Below are positions 1 through 10,400 of a stretch of 64,000 nucleotides of DNA, one piece after another. The notes beneath the pieces were generated by a model. That model ran no database searches and was not told where the DNA came from. It was given only the letters and a program-made list of their open reading frames with translations. This stretch comes from Ilyonectria destructans (Eukaryota > Ascomycota > Sordariomycetes > Hypocreales > Nectriaceae). Position 1 is the first letter of the stretch. Every line of letters starts with the position of its first letter. Location of the stretch: positions 1,031,903 through 1,095,902 of the forward strand of contig JAHEWK010000020.1 of the NCBI GenBank assembly GCA_020740775.1, read 5' to 3'. Both the position numbers and the translations under genes were made by a program.

Positions 1-71
1 GACTATATTGCGAGGCTGACCCAGAAGGCATTTTGAGGTATTATTTGCGTTGAGGCGTTTGCGTTGACATA

Positions 72-160
72 ATGAGGTGTCCTTTGGACTGAGGTGTCCT
101 TTGGAATGAGGTGTCCTTTGGAATGGGGTGTCCTTTGGAATGAGGCGTCCTTTGTAACGA
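72..160. repeat. 17-bp minisatellite
   Basis: About five imperfect tandem copies of a unit close to gaggtgtcctttggaat. The unit shares the gaggtgtc core with the longer array that begins about 90 bp further on, so both probably come from one ancestral unit. No protein is supported here. Confidence 0.85.
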
Positions 161-242
161 GATGTCATTCGCATTGAGGCTATATCAGCCGTAGTGGAGA
201 GCCGAGCCTTGGTACGCTAGCCATATCCGGCACTGCCACCTT

Positions 243-376
243 TCGCTTTGAGGTGTCTTGCATTGAGGTGTCTTACATTGAGGTATCTTGCATTGAGGTG
301 TCTTGCATTGAGGTGTCTTGCATTGAGGTGTCTTGCATTGAGGTGTCTTGCATTGAGGTGTCTTGCATTGAGATGT
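243..376. repeat. 15-bp minisatellite
   Basis: Eight to nine tandem copies of a 15-bp unit close to gaggtgtcttgcatt, with single-base variants (for example gaggtatc and cttacatt). Because 15 is a multiple of three and the unit has few stops, several frames stay open on both strands; these are products of the repeat and not evidence for genes. Confidence 0.9.
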
Positions 377-1247
377 CCAGCCCCGCTTCGGAACGAGATG
401 GCTTGGCAGCACAGGAGTGGTCCGCGTGCGATTCTGGCCAGTTCATGCAGAGGAGAGAGCTCCTTCGTATCATTATCAACGCTTCCTTCAACCAAAGGTG
501 AACTTCGCTCTTATTGAGCCCCACTGCGCCGGATTCCTTGCTCACGGAGGCGTTCGCAGGTGTCGTATCGATCTGGATAGACATCGGCACAGTCCGCTCA
601 CGGGCACTCCTCCGGCAAGGCTATTCCAATGGCTGGCTCCATATGCCATCTAAGAGCTCGCTGGGATCTAGTTGATTGGCGACGTATGAACTGCGGACGC
701 ATTGAATTGACCGGTCATCGCATTCTACCCGACGCGGGCCCCCGCGCGGCATATTTGCAAGCCATATGGCCTCTTCCTTCACCAATGTAGGACACTACTT
801 CATTCTAGAGGAGGTGCATGCGAGCCATGACACACTGCTTGGCTCCTGTCGCCCATCATGCGGTCGAGAGCACGTCTTAAAGGTCAGTACCAGGGAACAC
901 GATTAACAATAGGAGACACGTCGCTGTCGGACCCCCATGCAGGCCTTACACCTGTCGCCGATGCCAGCCATCCCATAGCCAGCCACCCTATCGGCATGAT
1001 GATGCAGCGGTTGACATACGGTGGCGCATAGCGAGTGAATCTCCCCCGCGGAGGAATGCTTATGCATGGCATATACTCGATGCCGACTGCTGCCGCCAGG
1101 TGAAGATAGGTCATCACGACCGAGGGCTCCACAACGTGCTAAGAGCTGCAGGCCGCAGCTCGGCCGGCGGCTCTCATTCTCGCCAGCCTGGATGTCGGCC
1201 GTGTCGTTTGAGAACGAATAGATCGGTATTGTAAATACACTCAATAG
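377..1247. other. Intergenic, no gene seen
   Basis: No reading frame here has a convincing start, splice signals and protein-like composition. I see nothing specific in it. Confidence 0.5.
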
Positions 1248-1403
1248 CTACTTCGATGTCCCTCCCTCAGAGCCCTCCTTCCCCTTTTCAGACTTTTTCT
1301 CCATCACGTCAGTTGCTTGATATTGGGTGTTCTGATCGTTTGAGGAGGTGGTTGGAGGTTGATCGTTCGGCTGACCACCGGCTGGCTTGAACTCGTCAGG
1401 CAT
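1248..1403 (-). CDS. 51-aa polar small protein
   Basis: A 51-aa hydrophilic protein starting MPDEFKPAGG and ending KGKEGSEGGTSK, rich in Gln, Asn, Pro, Thr and Lys, with no hydrophobic segment or cysteine, so probably disordered. I do not recognise a family. Support for a real gene is the upstream structure: the ATG lies two bases after an acceptor (cactttag) preceded by a ctgac branch-like site, and a GTAATA donor lies about 50 bp further upstream after an aaaaag exon edge, which gives a 5'-UTR intron. The composition resembles the 42-aa gene at 3197 and the 77-aa gene at 59714. Function unknown; it could be a stress-related disordered protein, but that is only a guess from composition. Confidence 0.5.
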   Translation of the reverse strand: MPDEFKPAGGQPNDQPPTTSSNDQNTQYQATDVMEKKSEKGKEGSEGGTSK

Positions 1404-3196
1404 AGCTAAAGTGAAGAAGTCAGACTCAGTAAAAGCTTCAGACTACAATTATTACCTTTTTGGTGATGTTGGTTTCTTAATTGTTAATAAGGATAAAGAA
1501 GAGGGAGATGTAGAAAATACTACTGTTGATCCGTTGTCTCATACACCTACCGGCCTGTGACACTGGTAAGTGATAAGTGTGGATGGACTGTCTTGTTGGT
1601 CGGCCGCGCTGAATACCTCATAAGCAACCATGGCACTGGTGAGGCTACAGCTGTCTTGCCAACTTACCTCCCCCCCTTTTTCCTACCCTGTTAGGATGAT
1701 TGACTAGTATAAAAGTAGATCCTAGGGTTGTTGTCTCGGAACCAGGAAGAAGGTGTGGGACACGCCTAGCGACGGAGTAGCCCCAGGTTCATGCGACCAC
1801 TTCTCCGGCCAGCATAGCCCAGCCTACGGATGGGACATCCGACGGATTTCATGATGAGCCTGCATGGCAACCATGCCTGGGAGAAGTGTGGGTGGATGTG
1901 GATAGAGCGTCCTGGTTTGAAAGAGAACCGGTGAGCCCCATTTGGTCTGGTTGCATGACTGTCGTTCCGGTGGCTTGCAGAGTTGCGGCCGGTTGAATGG
2001 CGAAGAACCAACGACAAGAGAGAGCTTGGCGTGACACGGAGTATAGCTAGCCTTACCATTATGAAGGCCAGGGCCAACGCAGACCTACAGAATCGATCTC
2101 AATGAGACCAATTCGTACTGCAGGGGGCGGCCAAGGGTGAGTGTCGATAGCGTGCGGTAGGGGTTGAGGAATGGAATCTATGTCCCAATTGGAGAGGTGT
2201 ATGCGACCACTTTGCTAACCGGGCTGATATTCTCAGGGAAAGTGTATGTCACATTTGGCCAACACCGCCCCTGTAGTCCTGACGACTTACCGTAGGGACG
2301 CCTCCGATCACTTGCATAAACGAACTCTCATGGAGGGCGGAGTGTGGATTCCTCGGCTGCATTAAAGGCTTCTGTGTGGCCGATTGCTGGGTCATCATGG
2401 CCTACTCCTGGTGGGATTAGAGTGACCGGTCCAGTCGCGTTGAACAGCCCGCTTGTAACTAGGCTGAGAAGTTCTTACGGTCGACAAAGGGGAAACAAGA
2501 ACAGGTTCCCTGACGTGTCCATGGCGTCCGGGTTGATGGCATGGCAGAGACGAGACATGTATCTTCGGCCCCCATTTTGACGCTCGCGCAATGGCAAGCT
2601 AAACAATAGCTTTGCTACGGTCCGTATCAACTTAGCCCCCTTGGGGACCTGGCTGAGAATGACACGCAACCACACCACAAATAGGCTAGAACAGAAAGAG
2701 GAGAGAGGTCGCATATGATGGTCTGAACTGATGTTCTGGGGTTGTTGATTGATCAGTCCTCGTCGTAGTTGCTGGCGTCCCATCTCGCCTGCAGAATTAC
2801 TGAGATGTACATGTTGGCGGAGCAGCCCGCCCTATCACTTGCACCCTGGGACGACTTGGACTTCCTCATAACTTGGGGCCCATCGAGATGCTCTCGCCGG
2901 GTATAAGATGAGGCACTCTCCCAGGCCTAACCTGAAGAATAAATCTACAACTCGCCCAGTTCGACAGGGTTTCAGGCATATTCTTTGCAGACACGGTTAT
3001 ATTTCTTCTCTTTATTATCTACCGCTTGTGGATAGGCTATTTTTTAGTGGCTCCTTTCATCTGCCTTGCTACAACTTATTCCTGCTATCACTGGGTTCAA
3101 GTTAGACCTACCAGTCTCTCTCCAGGGTCTTGCTGCTAACAGAATACAGCTATTCTCAACATCTCTGGTCGTCGTCCAAGTATTCACAATCTCACA
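1404..3196. other. Intergenic, promoter-like elements only
   Basis: About 1.8 kb without a convincing gene. A tataaaag string occurs near 1709 and a gggtataaga string near 2898; the second lies about 300 bp before the ATG at 3197 and could be its TATA element. Confidence 0.45.
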
Positions 3197-3325
3197 ATGG
3201 CGGACAAAGAAACCCCAAATCCTCCCCCGCCGCCACCACCTACAGGGAGTACTATTGATCAAGTTCAGGCCAGTAAAGTGGTGACGGGAAAAGGACAGCC
3301 ACTGCCCAAGGCGTCTGGTAGCTAG
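3197..3325 (+). CDS. 42-aa proline-rich small protein
   Basis: A 42-aa frame beginning MADKETPNPPPPPPPTG and ending LPKASGS. It has a run of seven prolines, then a polar tail with no cysteine and no membrane segment. The start sits in a strong fungal context (cacaATGgc), after a pyrimidine-rich leader. The N-terminal pattern (Met, small residue, Asp-Lys, then Pro/Asn-rich) resembles the 77-aa protein at 59714. I do not know a function. It is too short for most gene callers; transcript data are the only good test. Confidence 0.45.
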   Translation: MADKETPNPPPPPPPTGSTIDQVQASKVVTGKGQPLPKASGS

Positions 3326-3686
3326 AATTACGAGACGGTTTACTTTCACTAATAACTCTCGTAAAAGGACCCTCAACGGCAAGATAAGGCTGATTAGAAG
3401 CTACAATCGAGTTGAGTTGAGAACTTGAGGTCAATCGGTTGTGTCTAGGGTAGTCTATATCTACTGATTACCACCCTAACGTTCTTCCCCGGATCATTGA
3501 TATTCCGCGATTGAGTCACCCACGTGCCTGCATTTCTGACTCACCTGATCGTTCGGCCACCGAAGCTTCTACGTACTGGTCGAGGCATCCCTATTCATGC
3601 CACAAACTATCATCAAGTGGCCCACTAAACCTCACCAAGTATAAATTCTATCATTCCTACCCCTTCTCAAGTCATTCATCGTCATC

Positions 3687-4271
3687 ATGTCTAAGCCTGA
3701 GCAATTTGTTGGGTTTTGCCGCATCCCATTGTCCCAAGAGCTGCAAGAAACGCTCCGCGCAACAGAAGAGTCTACAGTCACTGTTGACGAGATGACGAAG
3801 CTCAACTTTAAGGGAGCCGACTTGCGCGAGCTTCCCTGGGAAGGAACACCGAAGAAAGCTGCTGGACTGAAGGTCGTACAAGGACAAGTAAGGTGTCATT
3901 TATTAAGGAGAATGCATTTTGACCAGCTAATTAAAAAGCTATCTCTTATACAGGATTGGCCCGGGAAGAAGAACATGCCTATAAATTGGATCGGTAGAGA
4001 TTTAGTACTCTTTAAGAACGCTATAATCACCGATGAGAATGAAAGGAGTCTCTATATACCTCGGCCATTCTCGCCGGAAGCCGATGTGAAGGCAATGATA
4101 CACAACACAAGGACCAATGTATTACAGATATTCAGTTGGGACGAGTCGCATGCGTTTTTGCTTGAGGAAGGTGTCCGGGTCATTGCAATGTCGATACCAA
4201 TTCGATTTTTTCTACTTCGTATCTACTTCACCACAGAAGCCAACAGCCAAGAAGAACATAAGCAAGATTAA
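3687..4271 (+). CDS. Unknown 172-aa protein, one in-frame intron
   Basis: Start ATG follows a ctcatc-type leader. A 66-bp intron at 3888-3953 (GTAAGG donor, gctaat branch-like site, tacag acceptor) is a multiple of three without stops, so the frame reads through it; removing it gives 172 aa. The protein is soluble, with no signal peptide or membrane segment, and has a mixed helix/strand look (segments RELPWEG, INWIGRDLVLFKN, EEGVRVIAM). I do not recognise the family. The last 25 residues are less certain, because a second intron ending near 4235 would give a different, basic tail. The gene converges on the next one with only about 40 bp between stops, so their 3' UTRs probably overlap. Confidence 0.6.
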   Translation: MSKPEQFVGFCRIPLSQELQETLRATEESTVTVDEMTKLNFKGADLRELPWEGTPKKAAGLKVVQGQVRCHLLRRMHFDQLIKKLSLIQDWPGKKNMPINWIGRDLVLFKNAIITDENERSLYIPRPFSPEADVKAMIHNTRTNVLQIFSWDESHAFLLEEGVRVIAMSIPIRFFLLRIYFTTEANSQEEHKQD

Positions 4272-4313
4272 GATCGGTAATAGATTGGAAGCAAAACAAA
4301 TACATATGTGTAT

Positions 4314-7025
4314 TCAATTAGTGAAATCGTTAGCCAACTGGTCTGCTTCCCTAAAGTTCCCAAATATCTCACTCAAACTGACATTCGAGATGTCAGCTAG
4401 TATTGCATCCATGTCCAACGCTTCCCAGTTGGGCAGGATTTCAGGGGAGTTAAAGGGGGCAGTTGTGAGTGCCATGTCACTGTAGTTCAGTTGTAGAGAG
4501 TCCTCCGTCTCCGGGAGATCGGCGTTAACCGGAACCCGCGCTTGATATTCTCTGACATCAAGCGCCCTGGGCATTTGATGCGTCACCCTCCCTGCCTGAT
4601 CATTAGGGGCTGCCATCGAAGGACTTGCCGAGGCCGACAGTGATCTTGGCGGATGGTCACGACCGTTTGGCTGAGCAGGTGAGGGGTCTTGCGTCATGAC
4701 CGGATTCCCTGTGAAGCGAAGGCTGGTATTATTGCCTGCTGTGTTTGCTTTCTCGCTTGGCTCCACGGCAGAGCGTTGGCCCCGCGGCCCTTGAGGAGAG
4801 GGTGGGTGCCTCGAAGCGTCGTGGGATCGACCGCGGTCCTCTGTATTCTCTGGGCGGAATTCTAAGGCAGGACAAGGATGGGCCCATATACCCGTTGACA
4901 GTTCAGTGACTTCAGCCGCCATAAGCACAGAAGAAGTTGTGCGAAGCGGCGATTGGTTCTGTTGGACTAGAGTCAAGCTCACGTTTGGTGGCGAGGATGG
5001 CGCGGGCTGATGGGGCAAACCGGTCTCTGAACTCTCGAGAAGTTGCTGGCTGCTTGGCGCTTCCTGGATTGAAGTTCCATATCTCTGAATAACTGTTGGA
5101 TCTGGCACTGTTTGAAGCGGGTGTGGCGGGGAGTTGCCATATTGTGGATAGCAGGATCTCTCTGTTGCGCCAGAAATTGGTTCTAGACTGTGTGGTTGAA
5201 CAAGCGACAGGTTTTGCGTCGAAGGTTGCTGTGCGGAGCCAAGGCCGCCATCATTCGTCTTCGCCTCCTCTCTTGGTTCTGGCGATGGCAGCTTGGGCTG
5301 GTGGGTTGGGCTAGGCTCTGACTGCCGATCATGTTGTGGACTGGCTGAGGGTTCTTGGATGTAAACATGGCTCTGAGACCCTGATCGGGGATTTGAAGCA
5401 GGGGGTTCTGCGATGCGACTTTGAATGGCTGTTGTGGCGGGCACTGAGTGCGTTGTGGGTGAGTGTGACGAGACATCACCAGGTACTTGTGGATGCTGTG
5501 GCACATCTCGAGTGCGTGGGCTCTGCCGTTCATCAATGCGATCGTTTCGATGGCCGCTGTAGGCTGACCTGTCCGTGCCACGGTTCAGTGGCCTTTGGCA
5601 GTCATCCTCCGTGAAGGCCCGATCAAGACTTGAACTTGCACTTCGGGGTGATGGTTCTGCGACTGGTTGATATTGGGCCGGTGCCGTTGGCGATGACCAT
5701 TGAAGATTTTCAACCTCTAATCGAGATCCCTCCCCCCCTCCGGCGTCCCTTGTTGTAAACCCATCAGTTGGTGCTGCTTCTCTTTCAGCAACATCTCCAA
5801 TCTGTGTCGTGACAGGAGATGAGACAAGTTCGGGTTGCTGGGCAAATTCAGTCGGGGTTTTATCTATGCGGAATGGGCGACGATCTTGATGCGTCAAAGT
5901 CTGCGAAGACCTGCGCTTTCGAGCTGTCGTGAGTGAAGTGGTACACTCCGGGACAAAGTTATCTGTGAACGGGATTTTGCTGATGTATGACCAAAGCGCG
6001 GTGCCAGTATCGTTATATTTGTCTGCCAGATTTTTCAATCCTCGAGATGCTTCAGTGTCCAGTCGAGACTTGCGAGATTCGCTTCCGCGAGGAAATATTT
6101 CAGCCCTAGAAAAACATTTAGCGGCGTCATTTCTACCATACTCAAAGAATACTCACTGATATGCTGTCAAGTCAGTAGCAAGGAGGGACCCATTACCCCA
6201 TGTCTGCACGAACAACTCGTAAGTATTGCCTTCGCGAATCCATCTGCCAAATGTATCTTTATCTATGGCAACACCGCGATCTTTCAGATGCTGTAAGAAG
6301 CAGTCGGTTGCCTTACGTGTCCATAATTTTCTTTGCTGAAAGAGCCTACGCTTGGCAAATCGTAACCTGAGAGTGTTTAGAATGTCCGAATTGGAAACTT
6401 TTTTGATGTAGTCGCATAATAAGCCTTGAAGTAGAATAGAATCTTGGTCAAAGAGCTTCTCAGGCGAATGCTTCCAGGTTTCGACGTTTTCCGAAATTTC
6501 TTTGCTAACGGCCAACTTTTTTCTTTTCCCAGAGTGTTTTTTTTCAGGTGTATTATTAGGTGGGATTAGAGTAGGTGCAGTTGTTGCAGTCGTTGTTGTG
6601 GGAGCAACTGCCGTAGGAGCAGTTGCTGTAGAAACATTTGACGCGGGAGTGATCGTGGAAGTAGTCGCCGTGGGAGCAGTCGCCGCGGGAGTAGTCGTGG
6701 GAGTAGTTGTGGAAGCAGTCGTTGTGGGACAGGTTGCTGTTAAATTGAAGAGTTTGAAAAGGTTGACAATGGCAACAATAGCGTCCTTCCATCCAGGACT
6801 AAGGGATTGGGTAATTCTGTGTCGGGGTTCTGGTGAAATGGTGATAGCTTCATAACTGAAATCGTTCAATACCTAGCAAGTATGAGTTAAGAATCGCGTG
6901 ATTTCAACCATTCTACTGACCTTCAGAATTGTATCATCATCGATGCTTTCAGGGCCATCGGATTTGGCGCGTTTGCACTGGGCAAGGATACAATGAGCCA
7001 CGGCTTCAAGTTGCTCTACAAACAT
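4314..7025 (-). CDS. Large disordered protein, 870 aa, three exons
   Basis: Exons 6921-7025, 6157-6872 and 4314-6105 (introns of 48 and 51 bp with GTCAGT and GTGAGT donors) join without frame error into 870 aa. The N-terminal ~70 residues look helical. Residues ~75-115 are a degenerate Thr/Ala/Pro repeat (TTTPTTTPAAT type). A basic stretch, GKRKKL, follows and could be a nuclear signal. A second folded block (WKHSPEKLFDQDS to about WGNGSLLATDL) is followed by ~550 residues rich in Ser, Pro, Gln and Thr. The C-terminus is acidic and hydrophobic (EALDMDAILADISN), like an activation region. No DNA-binding domain is visible, so nuclear regulator is inference only. I do not recognise the family. 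Confidence 0.7.
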
Positions 7026-7104
7026 GATTACGTTGATGTAGGTAAGGTTAAAAAGGGAGGATGGATGACCAGTCTTCGTCGAATCGTGTGACCCAGTCGC
7101 ACCT

Positions 7105-7157
7105 TACCTATTCTGGACAATTCACGGAGAATGTTCGTGAATTGTCCAGAATAGGTA
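7105..7157. repeat. Perfect 22-bp inverted repeat
   Basis: Arms 7105-7126 and 7136-7157 are exact reverse complements, separated by 9 bases. The arm core is attctggacaattcacg. It lies 80 bp upstream of the start codon of the 870-aa gene, probably in its 5' UTR or promoter, and about 260 bp upstream of the divergent gene at 7419. It could be a dimer-binding operator, an RNA hairpin or a trace of a small inverted-repeat element. Confidence 0.9.
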
Positions 7158-7418
7158 TGGCGATGCCTAGACCCGGGCTTTTCCACTCTTCGAGCTCCTA
7201 GCTGGCTGATCCCAGATCCCTGCATAGAAGTCTGCAGGGGTCTTGCCCCATCGGCCCACTCATCGGTGAGATCTCGTTGCACTTTGAATCGGTACCCAAA
7301 TGCACCTCGATGTTCAGAGTATAACATGGGCGCTGGCTGCCTGCATAGCACTTTCCTGCAAGCCGCACTGCTCTGGTCTCGTTGCCTTAGTTTATTCCCC
7401 CGCTCGTCATTGCGAACC

Positions 7419-7720
7419 ATGTCTTCCTATAACAATAAAAAGCTTGAGGACGGGATCCTGGTCCAACACACAGTAGGTCGATTCTTATTCGCCTTTTGTG
7501 GAATGCTGATCTTGAGATGATTTAGTTTACCGTGGTTTCCGAAAGACGGGTCGACGTGTCCTCGGGCTCTCCCCCGCCATCGTCCACACCCATCTCCTTG
7601 AGGCGCTTCCTTGACTTCTGTTTGGCAACGGCCAAACCCATTTTGAGAGTGGTTTCTTGCGGCACAGCTGATATGGATGAAGGAGATGAGAAACTGCCGC
7701 TACTGGGGCAGAAGGATTAG
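7419..7720 (+). CDS. 82-aa small protein, one intron
   Basis: Exon 7419-7472 encodes MSSYNNKKLEDGILVQHT. A 53-bp intron (GTAGGT donor, gatttag acceptor) leads in phase 0 to exon 7526-7720, giving 82 aa. The second exon has a Ser/Pro stretch, a moderately hydrophobic Cys-containing segment (RRFLDFCLATAKPILRVV) and an acidic end (DMDEGDEKLPLLGQKD). There is no classic signal peptide. The start context (gaaccATGt) and leader look normal. I do not recognise the family. It is divergent from the 870-aa gene, sharing a ~390-bp intergenic region with the inverted repeat. Confidence 0.55.
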
Positions 7721-8711
7721 CTGGCGGGCCTCAAAACTGGGATGCCCGGGAGTCGGTGTGACTCAACCCCCATGTACATATGCAGTCGTCGTCCTCAGCC
7801 TGGTCTTGGGGACTTCATAAATAAAATCATGTCGACGTGGATTTCTCTGATTGTGATTCTCTTTGTTCCTCTACTTAAAGTAATATCGGCAAAGATGCTC
7901 GCTAGCATCTCAGCCAGTTTCGTCTCAAGGTGTTGCTGGAGATGGACACGCCCTTCGGCCTGACAACTTGGACACAGAATGCCGTGTGAGTCCCCAATAT
8001 GGTCTTGACATTTGGAAGGACGTCGCCTCAGGGCGTTGATAGGTACTGAACGTTCAGCTCTTTCTCAAACACCTCTTGGTATTACACTAAGCATGAAATC
8101 TGGATTGGTAGTAGATTTAGTAGGAGAAGATTTCGCCATCCCGAGCATCTAATCTCGCTCCGCATGTGTCCACCTTCGTAATCTACGACATGGTGCTCCC
8201 ATCAGCGCCTCAGTCTGGTTTCCTGTCAACCGCGCTCAGTTTGTCGCCTAGCTGTCCACAGTCTCCGCGGATGGCACTTGCGGGGGTTGTTGGACGCGTG
8301 CCGATGGGACCCGAGCGAGACATGCTCGCCATTGAGCACTCCTCAATGCCCTTCTCCAAACACACAATAAACCCGGCAGACGGCAGCCGACAGGAGTCAT
8401 GCCCAGCTTCGGGTTTACCTGTGTCTTGCACCGGAAGTATTGAATCGAGAATCATCATCCCGTCTACTCCCTTGTGGCGCTAGCTTATCGCCTCAACCCT
8501 AGCTGCGGCGTCCCGGGGTCATGTGCTGGTCGGTTCCACCCCTGTTGTGTATTTCTTTTTGATCTTGGGAATACATTAACGCGTAGTATATCGGTCTTGC
8601 TTCGTCCTCTCCTCGCGTTCTTCTGTATTCATTTTGTACTGACCGGTGCACTCCTGAGTTTGAACCAAGGAATGCTCTGCGAACGTCGACCGAATACCCT
8701 CCGAGATCAAC
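7721..8711. other. Intergenic, no gene seen
   Basis: The 3' side of the small gene at 7419 and the promoter and leader of the methyltransferase at 8712. No supported coding sequence; scattered frames on both strands lack splice or start support. Confidence 0.45.
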
Positions 8712-10400
8712 ATGTCTGTTTGCGTCCCAACGCAACAGCTCCTTGCGGCCAGAGAAGTCGCACTAGCTCTACGGTCCGCTGGAGGCGCTCCATCAGGGGA
8801 GACTTCACAGTCACTGTCCAACGTGGCTGAGGACGATGAGCCCTCCTCCAATGCCGACCGCGCGACGGATGATGCGAACGGACCACAGGCCGGCGGCTAT
8901 CCAAATTCACCAGCCAAGTCCGCAATCAACAAACGAAAACGAAAACGTGGCGACGACGATGACTCTAGCTCCAACCCTGTATTTGACCACGACGAACACG
9001 GTAGCTCTGCGTCGCCTGCAGCGTCGGACGTCGCTGACGGCCGAGATGGTGAACCCATAAACCCTAACTCAGATGGAGACGCCACCTCGGACTTTGCCGA
9101 CGACTCAGATGGCGACTCCACGTCGTCTCTCGATTCCAAATGTTCGAAATACGTACAAGAAAATGGAAGATGGTATCATGCCGACCTTGGAAACGGCTAT
9201 GAGTATTTGTCAGTGTAGAGCATACCTACCACGTGGCCGTCAGCTAATGAGTTGAGAAGGCTGCCGAATGATGAACCACACAACGAATTATTAGACATAT
9301 CGTAAGATGGGACCCCGTGGATTCGACTGATGCCTTGCTTATAATGTTCTACAGCCATACAGGCTGGTTGCGCTTTTCCGAAGGGAAACTATATTCGGCA
9401 CCTATCGGGAACGTACAGGTATACCTCGTGAGTCCCTAGATGCGACGGTCCAGACTGACGATACTATGTAGAGTGTTCTTGATATCGGGGCCGGAACAGG
9501 TGAGCAAAACATCGGCTCAATGCGTTGAAGTCTGGAACTGATTGGCCAATGACTCCAGGAATCTGGGCTATGTATGACTAAAGCGGTGCTTAGACTTGGG
9601 AACCAAAAGCTGATAAGCAAGCAGAGACTTTGCCGACGAATATCCCAGTGCTCACGTTATTGGCACCGATATTTCCCCCATTCAGCCCACATGCGTCCCA
9701 CCCAACCTTGAGTTGTACGTTGTAACGAATGTCATACGGAGCGAATTGCTGATTCGGACATAGCCAGTATGATGACTGCAACCTGGAATCGACTTTCAGA
9801 AGAGAATATTTCGATTTTATACACGTTCGTGGCATGGCTGGGTGCATCTCAGACTGCAATTCGTTCGCGAAGGGGCGGTTTGACGATTTGAAGCCCGGCG
9901 GATACCTCGAGTACAAGGACCTATCGATGTGTTTCAAGAGCGATGACGAAAGTCTTAAGAACTATAGTTGTTTCAACGAGTGGGGAAACTTCTGGCAGGA
10001 GGTAGGAAGCAAGTTGAATCGATCATTGACGATCGCGGAGGACGGCACGATGGAAGAGGCGATGAAGCGGGCCGGGTTCACGAATATCACGACGCTTCAG
10101 GACAAGGTGATTCTATGACATTAGGGACGATTCGACTTGCGCTGACCGAGTATTGGAAAACTACAGATGCCCGTTGGTGTTTGGCCGAAAGACGAACGGT
10201 TGAAAGAAACGGGCCGATGGAATTATGCTGCCCTGAATTGCGATCTCGAAGGGCTTGTTCTAAGAGCTGCCACTCGATTAGTCGGATGGAGTTATGAAGA
10301 GGCCATTGTCTTCGTGTCTAGAGTTCGTCGGGGCTTGCGATCGCGGAAGTCCCATCCATGGAGATTGATCACCGTGATCTATGGCCAAAAGCCGGAGTAA
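8712..10400 (+). CDS. LaeA-like SAM-dependent methyltransferase
   Basis: Eight exons (8712-9208, 9260-9301, 9355-9418, 9472-9499, 9559-9571, 9625-9714, 9764-10106, 10167-10400) join to 436 aa; every junction keeps frame. Residues 1-150 are disordered and acidic, with a KRKRKR stretch that could be a nuclear signal. Then comes the family's entry motif ([20 protein letters not shown]), the SAM motif [12 protein letters not shown] at ~203-214, an acidic motif [17 protein letters not shown] and [11 protein letters not shown]. This is the pattern of the fungal LaeA/TAM-domain class of methyltransferases. LaeA itself is a nuclear regulator of secondary metabolism; most paralogues have unknown substrates, and no PKS or NRPS lies nearby here. 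One exon is only 13 bp, common in this family. All motifs are intact, so it is probably active. Confidence 0.88.

Noticed and set aside
185..590. Several open frames on both strands across the 15-bp array
   Set aside because: They exist only because the repeat unit is a multiple of three without stops; flanks are not coding-like.
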